Positions 25,081 to 33,365 of a stretch of 59,321 bases of DNA are shown one piece after another. A model generated the notes under the pieces. That model saw only the letters and a list, made by a program, of their open reading frames with translations. It did not search any database and was not told the origin of the DNA. The stretch is from Caballeronia arvi (GTDB taxonomy: Bacteria > Pseudomonadota > Gammaproteobacteria > Burkholderiales > Burkholderiaceae), in NCBI RefSeq assembly GCF_001544695.2, contig NZ_FCOM02000050.1, forward strand, positions 1 to 59,321, written 5' to 3'. The position numbers were made by a program, and so were the translations under genes. Position 1 is the first letter of the stretch. The number at the start of each line of letters is the position of its first letter.

Positions 25081-26131
25081 GAAATCCTCTCAAAAAAAAC
25101 TCGCACCAGCAGTGCGAGAAACCAGCGCGACGACGGACTACCCGGCTTTGCTGGCCGACATAAAGACACGCATTCAGGCCGCACAGTACGCGGCGCTACG
25201 CGCGGTCAACAAGGAGTTGATCGGCCTGTACTGGGACATCGGACGGCTAATCGTGGAACGCCAGCGAAGCGAAGGTTGGGGCAAGGCCGTGGTGGCGCGG
25301 CTTGCCGCCGACCTCCGAGCGGACTTCCCAGAAACGGGCGGATTTTCGGCCTCTAACCTGTGGCGAATGAGGGGTTTCTTCGAGACCTACAGCGGCACGG
25401 AAAAACTCGCACCACTGGTGCGAGAAATCGGCTGGAGCCACAACCTGATCATCCTCGAACGCTGCAAGGACCCACCGGAGCGCGAGTTCTATCTGCGTAT
25501 GACGCGCAAATTCGGCTGGTCGAAGAACGTGCTTGCGCACCAGATCGACAACCAGAGCTACGAAAAATCGCTGCTGGGCCAGACCAACTTCGACAAGACG
25601 CTGACCCCGAACCTGCGCGCACAGGCGAAGCTGGCGGTGAAGGACGAATACGCCTTCGACTTTCTCGAACTGGGCGAACGGCACAGCGAACGGGATCTGG
25701 AGCGCGCACTGATCACCCGCATCGAGGACTTCCTGCGCGCAATGGGCGGCATGTTCGCCTTCATGGGCAGCCAGTATCGGCTGGAGGTCGAAGATAAGGA
25801 ATACTTGATTGATTTGCTTCTGTTCCACCGGCGCCTGCGTGCGCTGGTGGCCATTGAGCTGAAAATCGGCGAGTTCGAGCCGGAGTACGTCGGCAAGATG
25901 CAGTTCTACCTTGCCGCGCTGGACGCGCAGGTTCGGCAGGAGGACGAGAACCCCTCCATCGGCATCATCCTGTGCAAGGAAAAGAGGCGGACCATTGTTG
26001 AGTATGCCCTGCTCGACGCGCGCAAGCCCATCGGCGTGGCAACCTACGAAATCACCAAGACACTGCCGAAGAAGCTGAAGAACCAGTTGCCGTCGCCCGA
26101 GGCCATCGCCCGTCTCCTGGAGAGCATATGA
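25067..26131 (+). CDS. YhcG/DUF1016-family PD-(D/E)XK nuclease
   Basis: A 354-residue protein of the YhcG family. The N-terminal domain (about 25-150) has YWDIGRLIVERQ and FSASNLWRMRGFFE, followed by GWSHNLIILERCKDP. The C-terminal domain carries a PD-(D/E)XK core visible in DKEYLIDLLLFHRRLRALVAIELKIGEFEPEY, where D and the E-L-K are candidate catalytic residues. Members are commonly linked to type I restriction loci; their exact role is unknown. The start ATG at 25067 overlaps the hsdS end by 14 bp. The stop overlaps hsdR by 4 bp. The gene holds two in-frame copies of a palindromic repeat coding for K-L-A-P-x-V-R-E. Confidence 0.85.
   Translation: MATSKKSSQKKLAPAVRETSATTDYPALLADIKTRIQAAQYAALRAVNKELIGLYWDIGRLIVERQRSEGWGKAVVARLAADLRADFPETGGFSASNLWRMRGFFETYSGTEKLAPLVREIGWSHNLIILERCKDPPEREFYLRMTRKFGWSKNVLAHQIDNQSYEKSLLGQTNFDKTLTPNLRAQAKLAVKDEYAFDFLELGERHSERDLERALITRIEDFLRAMGGMFAFMGSQYRLEVEDKEYLIDLLLFHRRLRALVAIELKIGEFEPEYVGKMQFYLAALDAQVRQEDENPSIGIILCKEKRRTIVEYALLDARKPIGVATYEITKTLPKKLKNQLPSPEAIARLLESI
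25094..25122 (+). repeat. Palindromic repeat, copy 1, inside the YhcG-type nuclease gene
   Basis: CTCGCAC (25100-25106) and GTGCGAG (25112-25118) form a perfect 7-bp dyad with a 5-nt centre, preceded by a run of A and followed by AAA. It encodes KKLAPAVRE near the start of the protein. Twenty-five of 28 positions match copy 2, which starts exactly 306 bp (102 codons) downstream. Confidence 0.7.
25400..25428 (+). repeat. Palindromic repeat, copy 2, inside the YhcG-type nuclease gene
   Basis: CTCGCACCA and TGGTGCGAG (25406-25414 with 25416-25424) form a perfect 9-bp dyad around a single C, preceded by AAAAA and followed by AAA. It encodes EKLAPLVRE, which is part of the conserved YhcG region. 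It is in the same reading frame as copy 1. Confidence 0.75.
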
Positions 26132-29100
26132 AACCTTCCGACACCAGCGAGACAGCGCTGGAACGGTCGATCGTCCGCCATCTGGCGGGTATCAGTGAGC
26201 ATGCCCCTGCTCCCACCGATACCTTGGGTCCGGTGGCCGTGTATGAATCTGGCGGCTATGTGCTGGGACGCGCCTCCGATTTCAATCGCGATGTGGCGTT
26301 GGACACCGCGCAATTGCTGGCCTTTCTGCAAGCCACACAACCGGAAGCGACGGAAACGCTGGAATTGGCGCGCGAGGGCATCAAGCGAACGCAATTCCTG
26401 CACCGGCTACAGGGCGAAATTACCAAGAGGGGCGTAGTGGACGTCTTGCGCAAGGGTGCGAGCCATGGGCCGGTCACAATCGATCTCTACAAGCTGCTGC
26501 CAACGCCGGGAAACAGCAATGCCGCCGAGGCTTTTGACAAGAACATCTTCAGCGTCACCCGGCAGGTGCGCTACAGCAATGACTCCGGCAACGAACTCGA
26601 TCTGGTGATTTTCATCAATGGCCTGCCGGTGCTGACCTTCGAGTTGAAGAACTCGCTGACCAAACAGACGGTCTCCGATGCCATCGTTCAATATCAGACT
26701 ACGCGCAACCCGCAGGAATTGCTGTTTCAGCCGGGACGGTGCATTGCGCACATGGCAGTGGACGACGCCGATGTGTACTTTTGCACCGAACTGAAAGGCA
26801 AAACGTCGTGGTTCCTACCGTTCAATCAAGGCTGGAACAGTGGTGCGGGCAATCCGCCCCAGCCGAATGGATTGAAGACCGATTATCTCTGGAAGCAGGT
26901 ACTGACGAAGCAATCGTTGGCCAACATCATCGAGAGCTTCGCGCAAGTGGTATTGGAAGAAGTAACCGACGCCGACACAGGCCGAAAGAAGAAAAAACGC
27001 AGGCCGGTGTTTCCGCGTTTCCACCAGTTGCACACAGTACGCGCCCTGCTTCGCCGCGTCCGCGAGGACGGTGTAGGCAAACGCTATCTGATCCAGCACT
27101 CGGCCGGCAGCGGCAAGAGCAACACCATTGCGTGGCTCGCACACCAGTTGGTTGAGTTTCGTACTAGCAGCGATCCGACCGTTCCGCTGTTCGATTCCAT
27201 CATCGTCATCACCGATCGCCGTGCGCTGGACAGCCAGATCGCACGCACTATCAAGGCCTATGACCATATGGCCTCGATCTTCGGTCATTCCGACAATGCG
27301 CAGGAGCTACGCGAGTACTTGCGCCGAGGCAAGAAGATCATCGTCACGACGGTGCAGAAATTCCCCTTCATCCTCGAAGAACTGGGTGACTTGTCTGAAA
27401 ATAATTTCGCACTATTGATCGACGAGGCTCACTCCAGCCAGGGCGGCAAGACTACGGCCAAGATGCACCAAGCCCTATCCGGCAAAACCGACGAGGAAGC
27501 TTTCGAGGAAGATGCTACGCAGGACGCGGTGAACGGGGAAATCGAGAAGCGTATCCGCTCGCGGCGGATGTTGTCCAACGCCAGCTACTTCGCCTTCACT
27601 GCCACGCCGAAGAACAAGACGCTGGAGTTGTTCGGCGAGCGGACAGTAATCGGCGACGAGGTGCGCTTTCGATCGCCGGAGGAATTGACCTATACCACCA
27701 AGCAGGCGATTCAGGAAAAGTTCATTCTCGACGTTATCGCTCACTACACCACGGTGGCCAGCTTCTACCACGTCGCAAAAACAATCGAAAACGATCCGGA
27801 TTTCGACAAGGTGCGGGCGCTCAAGAAAATTCGCCACTATGTCGAATCACACGATAGAGCCATCCGCAGCAAGACAGAGATCATGGTCGATCACTTCGTT
27901 GCGCAAGTGATCGCGGCAAAGAAGATCGGTGGCAAGGCGCGAGCAATGATCGTATGCAATGGCATCTCGCGAGCCGTCGACTACTGGCGCCAGGTGTCAA
28001 CCTATCTCGAAGAGATCAAGAGTCCGTTCAAAGCGATCGTTGCATACTCGGGCGAGTTCGAGACGAAAACAGAGGCCAACCTCAACGATTTCCCAAGCAA
28101 GGACATTCCGGACAGGTTCAGACAAGACCCGTATCGCTTCCTGATCGTCGCCAACAAATTTGTCACTGGTTTCGACGAGCCGCTTCTGCACACAATGTAT
28201 GTAGACAAGAAGCTCGCGGGCGTACAGGCGGTGCAGACGCTGTCGCGCTTGAATCGTGCGCATCCGCAGAAGCACGATACCTTCGCGCTGGACTTCGCCA
28301 ACAACGCGGAAGCAGTCAGAGCGGCGTTTCAGGACTACTACCGCGCAACAGTCCAGATCGGCGAAACCGACCCGAACAAGTTGCACGACCTGAAAGCCGA
28401 CCTCGACGGTAAGCAGGTGTATGACTGGCAGCAGGTGGAGGACCTGGTTGCGCTGTATCTCAGCGGTGCTGAGCGCGACGAGCTCGATCCCATCCTCGAC
28501 AGCTGCGTCGGGGTGTACCGAGAAAACCTGGACGAGAACAACCAGGTCGAGTTCAAGGGCAAGGCCAAAACTTTCGTGCGCAGCTACGGCTTCCTCGCCG
28601 CGATTCTGAGCTATGGTCATCCGGCGTGGGAGAAGCTGTCGATTTTCCTGAACTTCCTGATTTCGAAGCTGCCCGCGCCGGAGGAACAAGACCTGTCAAA
28701 GGGCGTGCTCGAATCCATCGACATGGACAGCTACCGCGTCGAAGCGCAGGCCGCGCTCAAGATGGCGATGGATGACACCGATGCGGCGGTCGAAGCGGCT
28801 CCTTCGGGCGGTGGCAACGGCAAGAGCGAACCGGACATCGACACGCTGTCGAATATCCTCAAGATTTTCAACGACTTGTTCGGCAATATCGACTGGAAGG
28901 ATGCTGACAGGATCGCCAAGGTTATCGCAGAAGACATTCCAGTGAGTGTGGCGCAGGACAAGGCCTATCAGAACGCCCAGGCGAACTCCGACCGTCAGAA
29001 CGCCAGGCTGGAGCACGACAAGGCGCTCAACCGCGTCATGTTGGAACTAGTGTCTGACTACACCGAACTGTTCAAGCAGTTCAGCGACAACCCGAGCTTC

Positions 29101-29196
29101 AGACGCGATCTGACGGACATGATGTTCGATTTGACTTATCGGAAAGACCATTCGCATGGAGCGCGCGGAGGCGAGCAAGTCAGAATGCATATGTAA
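26128..29196 (+). CDS. hsdR: Type I restriction-modification system, endonuclease/translocase subunit
   Basis: A 1022-residue HsdR. The N-terminal nuclease domain has the PD-(D/E)XK core ELDLVIFINGLPVLTFELKN (about 155-175). The SF2 motor follows, with Walker A QHSAGSGKSNT (about 323-333), the DEAH box in LLIDEAHSSQGG (about 430-440) and FTATPKNKTLEL. A helicase C domain contains TGFDEPLLHTMYVDKKL and LSRLNRAHPQK, and a C-terminal helical HsdR domain completes it. It cuts unmodified DNA after ATP-driven translocation. The start overlaps the nuclease gene (ATGA). The stop lies in the right-hand copy of the 12-bp boundary repeat. Confidence 0.95.
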   Translation: MKPSDTSETALERSIVRHLAGISEHAPAPTDTLGPVAVYESGGYVLGRASDFNRDVALDTAQLLAFLQATQPEATETLELAREGIKRTQFLHRLQGEITKRGVVDVLRKGASHGPVTIDLYKLLPTPGNSNAAEAFDKNIFSVTRQVRYSNDSGNELDLVIFINGLPVLTFELKNSLTKQTVSDAIVQYQTTRNPQELLFQPGRCIAHMAVDDADVYFCTELKGKTSWFLPFNQGWNSGAGNPPQPNGLKTDYLWKQVLTKQSLANIIESFAQVVLEEVTDADTGRKKKKRRPVFPRFHQLHTVRALLRRVREDGVGKRYLIQHSAGSGKSNTIAWLAHQLVEFRTSSDPTVPLFDSIIVITDRRALDSQIARTIKAYDHMASIFGHSDNAQELREYLRRGKKIIVTTVQKFPFILEELGDLSENNFALLIDEAHSSQGGKTTAKMHQALSGKTDEEAFEEDATQDAVNGEIEKRIRSRRMLSNASYFAFTATPKNKTLELFGERTVIGDEVRFRSPEELTYTTKQAIQEKFILDVIAHYTTVASFYHVAKTIENDPDFDKVRALKKIRHYVESHDRAIRSKTEIMVDHFVAQVIAAKKIGGKARAMIVCNGISRAVDYWRQVSTYLEEIKSPFKAIVAYSGEFETKTEANLNDFPSKDIPDRFRQDPYRFLIVANKFVTGFDEPLLHTMYVDKKLAGVQAVQTLSRLNRAHPQKHDTFALDFANNAEAVRAAFQDYYRATVQIGETDPNKLHDLKADLDGKQVYDWQQVEDLVALYLSGAERDELDPILDSCVGVYRENLDENNQVEFKGKAKTFVRSYGFLAAILSYGHPAWEKLSIFLNFLISKLPAPEEQDLSKGVLESIDMDSYRVEAQAALKMAMDDTDAAVEAAPSGGGNGKSEPDIDTLSNILKIFNDLFGNIDWKDADRIAKVIAEDIPVSVAQDKAYQNAQANSDRQNARLEHDKALNRVMLELVSDYTELFKQFSDNPSFRRDLTDMMFDLTYRKDHSHGARGGEQVRMHM

Positions 29197-29203
29197 GCGT
29201 CAA
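29192..29203 (+). repeat. 12-bp direct repeat, right copy (restriction-modification block boundary)
   Basis: TGTAAGCGTCAA, identical to 20941-20952, overlapping the hsdR stop codon. See the left copy for the shared layout with the following terminator. Confidence 0.6.
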
Positions 29204-29233
29204 GAAAACCGTCAACGCAGCTTGCCTCGCAAA

Positions 29234-29269
29234 GCGGAGTACCCGCTAAAAGGAACTCTGCTTTTTTTT
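29234..29269 (+). terminator. Intrinsic terminator after hsdR, similar to the ychF terminator
   Basis: Stem GCGGAGTACC/GGAACTCTGC (29234-29243 with 29252-29261; one A-A mismatch and one G-T pair), followed by eight T residues. It resembles the ychF terminator in sequence (GCGGAGT, CCC, AAAGG and the T-run are shared), not only in form. Confidence 0.85.
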
Positions 29270-29322
29270 AACGGACGAGGCGCAGCACCGCGCGACCAAC
29301 AAGAACAACAAGAGAACAAGAA

Positions 29323-29643
29323 ATGCAGAGACTCACGCCGATGCGCACGCTACGCGCGTTCGCCGTCGCCGCGCTCGTCGTGGCCAATGCCGCGGGGACG
29401 CCCAGCGCATTCGCGTACCACGGCAATTCCTACCAATACCAACCCCAACCCGACGAATCCGACCTCGACAACCACGGCCACTACATCAACCGCGACGGCA
29501 ACACGGTCCACTCACCCGCGCACTCCCGCTCGGGCACCGTTCCCACCGGCGCGACCGCCCAATGTCGCGACGGCACCTACAGCTTCAGCCAGCACCACAG
29601 CGGCACGTGCTCGCGCCACGGCGGCGTCGCGAGCTGGCAGTAA
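29323..29643 (+). CDS. DUF3761 domain protein, exported
   Basis: A 106-residue small exported protein. A signal peptide covers about 1-31 (hydrophobic stretch FAVAALVVANAAG, cleavage likely after AFA). The mature part is polar and histidine-rich, and ends with the DUF3761 pattern: CRDGTYSFSQHHSGTCSRHGGV. The two cysteines may form a disulfide in the periplasm. The function is unknown. It lies between the restriction block and ettA on the same strand, with no clear operon partner. A second ATG six codons later is possible as the start. Confidence 0.75.
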   Translation: MQRLTPMRTLRAFAVAALVVANAAGTPSAFAYHGNSYQYQPQPDESDLDNHGHYINRDGNTVHSPAHSRSGTVPTGATAQCRDGTYSFSQHHSGTCSRHGGVASWQ

Positions 29644-29784
29644 CGGATCGCACCGCGAAGTACAATGATGCGTGACCCCGCCCGCGCCGCGCGCGCGGCA
29701 CCGGGTAAGCGCGAAGTCGCGCCACCGAATATCCTCGCGCGCCGCATCCGGCGCACCGCGTTCATACATTCAATCACGGACAAC

Positions 29785-31452
29785 ATGGCCCAATACGTCT
29801 TCACCATGAACCGCGTCGGCAAGATCGTACCGCCGAAGCGTCAGATCCTGAAAGACATCTCGCTCTCCTTCTTTCCCGGCGCGAAGATCGGCCTGCTTGG
29901 CCTCAATGGCTCCGGCAAATCCACGCTCATCCGGATCATGGCCGGCGTCGACAAGGACATCGAAGGCGATGCCACGCCGATGCCCAACCTGAACATCGGC
30001 TACCTACCGCAGGAACCGCAGCTCGATCCGCAGCAGACCGTGCGTGAAGCCGTCGAGCAAGGTCTCGGCGATGTCTTCCAGGCGCAAAAGAAACTCGACG
30101 AAATCTACGCCGCCTACGCCGAACCCGACGCCGACTTCGACAAGCTCGCCGCCGAGCAGGCGAAGTACGAAGCCATCCTCGCGACGAGCGACGGCGGCAG
30201 CCCCGAGCAACAGCTCGAAGTCGCCGCCGACGCGCTGCGCCTGCCCGCGTGGGACGCGAAAATCGAACATCTGTCGGGCGGTGAAAAACGCCGCGTCGCG
30301 CTCTGCAAGCTGCTGCTGCAAAAGCCCGACATGCTGCTACTCGACGAGCCGACCAACCACCTCGACGCCGAATCCGTCGAATGGCTCGAACAGTTCCTGA
30401 CGCGCTATCCGGGCACCGTCGTCGCGGTCACGCACGATCGCTATTTCCTCGACAACGCCGCCGAATGGATTCTCGAACTCGACCGCGGCCACGGCATTCC
30501 GTGGAAGGGCAACTATTCGAGCTGGCTCGATCAGAAGGAAGACCGCCTGAAGCAGGAAGAAGCGAGCGAATCCGCCCGCCAGAAAGCCATCAAGAAAGAA
30601 CTCGAATGGGTGCGCCAGAATCCGAAGGGACGTCAGGCGAAATCGAAGGCGCGTATCGCGCGATTCGAGGAGCTCAACAGCCAGGAATATCAAAAGCGCA
30701 ACGAGACGCAGGAAATCTTCATTCCGGTCGGCGACCGGCTCGGCAATGAAGTCATCGAGTTCAAGAACGTCAGCAAGGCGTATGGCGATCGTCTGCTCAT
30801 CGACAATCTGAACATGAAGATTCCGGCGGGCGCGATCGTCGGCATCATCGGGCCGAACGGCGCGGGCAAGTCCACGCTGTTCCGCATGCTGACCGGCAAG
30901 GAGCAGCCGGATTCGGGCGAAATCATCAAGGGGCCGACGGTCAAGCTTGCGTACGTCGATCAGAGCCGCGACGCGCTCGCCGCCGATAAGACCGTCTTCG
31001 AGGAAATCTCCGGCGGCGCAGATGTGCTCACAGTCGGCAAATATGAAACGCCGTCGCGGGCGTATATCGGCCGCTTCAACTTCAAGGGCAGCGATCAGCA
31101 GAAACTCGTCGGCAATCTGTCGGGCGGCGAGCGCGGGCGTCTGCATCTGGCGAAGACGCTCATCGCGGGCGGCAACATGCTGCTGCTCGACGAGCCGTCG
31201 AACGATCTCGACGTCGAAACGCTGCGCGCGCTCGAAGACGCGCTGCTCGAATTCGCCGGCTCCGTGATGGTCATCTCGCACGATCGCTGGTTCCTCGACC
31301 GCATCGCGACGCATATTCTCGCGTTCGAAGGCGATTCGCACGTCGAGTTCTTCGACGGCAACTATCAGGAATACGAGGCCGACAAGCGCAAGCGTCTCGG
31401 CGAAGAAGCCGCGAAGCCCAAGCGTCTGCGCTACAAGCCGATCACGCGCTAA
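29785..31452 (+). CDS. ettA: Energy-dependent translational throttle protein EttA (ABC-F)
   Basis: A 555-residue ABC-F protein with two ATPase domains, exactly the usual EttA length. The first Walker A is GLNGSGKST with LSGGEKRRVALC and LLDEPTNHLD. The second is GPNGAGKST with LSGGERGRLHLA and LLDEPSNDLD. The linker with the arm region includes VRQNPKGRQAKSKARI. EttA binds the ribosomal E site and gates entry into elongation at low energy charge. The frame is open upstream, but MAQYVFTMNRVGK at 29785 is the family start. A strong terminator follows. Confidence 0.95.
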   Translation: MAQYVFTMNRVGKIVPPKRQILKDISLSFFPGAKIGLLGLNGSGKSTLIRIMAGVDKDIEGDATPMPNLNIGYLPQEPQLDPQQTVREAVEQGLGDVFQAQKKLDEIYAAYAEPDADFDKLAAEQAKYEAILATSDGGSPEQQLEVAADALRLPAWDAKIEHLSGGEKRRVALCKLLLQKPDMLLLDEPTNHLDAESVEWLEQFLTRYPGTVVAVTHDRYFLDNAAEWILELDRGHGIPWKGNYSSWLDQKEDRLKQEEASESARQKAIKKELEWVRQNPKGRQAKSKARIARFEELNSQEYQKRNETQEIFIPVGDRLGNEVIEFKNVSKAYGDRLLIDNLNMKIPAGAIVGIIGPNGAGKSTLFRMLTGKEQPDSGEIIKGPTVKLAYVDQSRDALAADKTVFEEISGGADVLTVGKYETPSRAYIGRFNFKGSDQQKLVGNLSGGERGRLHLAKTLIAGGNMLLLDEPSNDLDVETLRALEDALLEFAGSVMVISHDRWFLDRIATHILAFEGDSHVEFFDGNYQEYEADKRKRLGEEAAKPKRLRYKPITR

Positions 31453-31505
31453 GCTCTGAAGTAAAAGCCTATGCGGGCGCGCGCACCGACATCAGGCACA
31501 AAAGT

Positions 31506-31540
31506 GGCGACTGTGTACGACGCAGTCGCCGCTTTTTTTT
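31506..31540 (+). terminator. Intrinsic terminator after ettA
   Basis: Stem GGCGACTG/CAGTCGCC (31506-31513 with 31523-31530) with a 9-nt loop, then GC and eight T residues through 31540. Confidence 0.9.
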
Positions 31541-31571
31541 CGAGCGGACTTCGATAAGGAGACACACGCAG

Positions 31572-32708
31572 ATGGCGGGATCGAGCGCGCGGAGGGGAGC
31601 GCTTTGGGCAATCGGGATCGTCGTGGCGCTCGTCGTCGTGGCGACCGGCGGCTGGCTCTTCGTCGTGCACCAGATGAAAGAGCGCATCATCGAGACGCTC
31701 GGCCCGAACGGTTCGGTCGAGGAAATCGATGTCGGCTTCGGTCATGTGACGCTCTCGCGCGTGCGGCTGCGCGGCCCGAAAGACTGGCCCGCCGCCGATG
31801 CGATGCGCGCCGAACGCATCGTGCTCGACGTCGACATGCATTCGCTCATCGCCCGGCCGATCCATCTGCGTACCGTGAGCGTCGACAACTACTATCTGTC
31901 GATCGTCCGCTCCGCCGATGGCCGCGTGCGCATCCTGCCGGGACTCAAGGAAACCGCGCGCGAAGCCGACGCCAAGCCCGACAGCAAGGAGCGCACCGAG
32001 CGCGAAGAGCACGCGCGAGAGGAAAAGCTGATCGATCGCGTGTCGTTCGAACGCGGCTCGATGGAGTTCTACGACAGCACCGTGCAGGACCCGCCGTATC
32101 GCGTGTTGATCGGCGATGCGCGCGCGACCGTCGAACATATTCATCTGCCGGCCCTCACCGGCCGCACCGACCTCGCGATGACCGGCTCCATCAAAGGGCC
32201 GTCGCACACGGGCACCGTGACGTGGGGCGGCTGGATGATCATCGCCAACAAGGATTCGCAGACGCGCGCGACGCTGCGCAATGTCGATGTCGCGACGCTC
32301 GATCCGTATCTGCTGAAGAAAGCCGGCGCGAAAGCGGCTGTGACGGGCGGCACCATCGATATGGTCGTCGACGCCACCGTGAAGGACTATCGCATCCACG
32401 CGCCGGGCACGCTCACGCTGAATCACCTGCAGATCAGCGATACCGGCAATGCGCTCGACACGTTCCTCTCGATTCCGACCAAGGCGGCGATCGCCGCGCT
32501 CAGCAACCGAAAAGAGCAGATCAAGCTCGATTTCGTGCTCGACGGCGATCTGCGCGATCCGAAGTTTTCGCTCAACGAAAGTCTTTCGAAGAAGCTCGCG
32601 GCGGGCTTCGCGAAGGCGCTCGGCGTGAGCGCGGAAGGCGTCGCGCGCGGCGCAGGCGATACGGTGCGGGGAATCGGCAACGCGCTAAAAAACCTGCTGG
32701 GCCAGTAG
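31572..32708 (+). CDS. DUF748/AsmA-like membrane-anchored protein
   Basis: A 378-residue protein with one N-terminal membrane segment (about 12-32), after which the chain should be periplasmic. The rest looks like a DUF748/AsmA-type beta-rich domain: VGFGHVTLSRVRLRGP and FERGSMEFYDSTVQDPPY. A highly charged helix of E, R and K (about 130-155) interrupts it. Related proteins are associated with the cell envelope and lipid transport, but the role here is not known. GGAG precedes the ATG. It is separated from ettA by a terminator and converges on the HAD gene. Confidence 0.65.
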   Translation: MAGSSARRGALWAIGIVVALVVVATGGWLFVVHQMKERIIETLGPNGSVEEIDVGFGHVTLSRVRLRGPKDWPAADAMRAERIVLDVDMHSLIARPIHLRTVSVDNYYLSIVRSADGRVRILPGLKETAREADAKPDSKERTEREEHAREEKLIDRVSFERGSMEFYDSTVQDPPYRVLIGDARATVEHIHLPALTGRTDLAMTGSIKGPSHTGTVTWGGWMIIANKDSQTRATLRNVDVATLDPYLLKKAGAKAAVTGGTIDMVVDATVKDYRIHAPGTLTLNHLQISDTGNALDTFLSIPTKAAIAALSNRKEQIKLDFVLDGDLRDPKFSLNESLSKKLAAGFAKALGVSAEGVARGAGDTVRGIGNALKNLLGQ

Positions 32709-32714
32709 CGCCCT

Positions 32715-33338
32715 TCAAATCGGCAGCGCCAGTTCCCGCAGCTTCGTTTCCGTTTCCAGCGCGCCGGTGTAGTGAACGCCGTGCCAGCCGAGCGCGGTAG
32801 CGGCCTGCGCGTTCTTCAGGTTGTCGTCGATAAAGACGAGTTCGGCCGGCCGAATGCCCGGCAGATGCCGTTCGATTTCCGTGTGCATCAACCCGAAAAT
32901 CTGCGGATCGGGCTTCACGAGGCCGACGCGCCCCGACACGACGATCTCCCTGAACTTGCGCAACACGTCGAAGCGTTCCCACGCGTACGGGAACGTCTCC
33001 GCCGACCAGTTCGTGAGGCCGAAGAGCGGCACGTGCGCGGCCTCCAGCCGGTCGACGAGCGCAACGCCCTCTTCCAGCACGCCCGACACCATCTCCGGCC
33101 AGCGCGCATAGAACGCGCGAATCAGCGCTTCGTGCTGGGGATGAAGCGCGATCAGTTCGGCGGTGCCTTCCTCGATGGTCTGCCCGCCGTCCTGCTGCAC
33201 GACCCATTCCATCTTGCAGACGTTATCGAGAAACCAGCGGCGCTCGGTCTCCTCCGGAATCAGCTGTTTGTAGAGATACTCGCGATTCCAGTCGATCAGC
33301 ACGCCGCCGAAATCGAACACGACTGCCTTGATGGTCAT
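32715..33338 (-). CDS. HAD-superfamily phosphatase (HAD-IA, YihX-like)
   Basis: A 207-residue HAD hydrolase. Motif I is VVFDFGGVLIDW (6-17), motif II is FGLTNWSAE, the lysine motif is GLVKPDPQIF, and the acidic motif is LVFIDDNLKNAQAA. Replacement of the usual second aspartate of motif I by glycine (DFGGV) is typical of the YihX-like subgroup of sugar-phosphate phosphatases. The substrate is unknown. AAGGAG lies nine bases before the ATG. It sits 27 bp downstream of the Xaa-Pro aminopeptidase gene on the same strand, so it may be cotranscribed with it. Confidence 0.85.
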   Translation of the reverse strand: MTIKAVVFDFGGVLIDWNREYLYKQLIPEETERRWFLDNVCKMEWVVQQDGGQTIEEGTAELIALHPQHEALIRAFYARWPEMVSGVLEEGVALVDRLEAAHVPLFGLTNWSAETFPYAWERFDVLRKFREIVVSGRVGLVKPDPQIFGLMHTEIERHLPGIRPAELVFIDDNLKNAQAATALGWHGVHYTGALETETKLRELALPI

Positions 33339-33365
33339 TGCGTGCCGCTCCTTTGCATCATTGCG

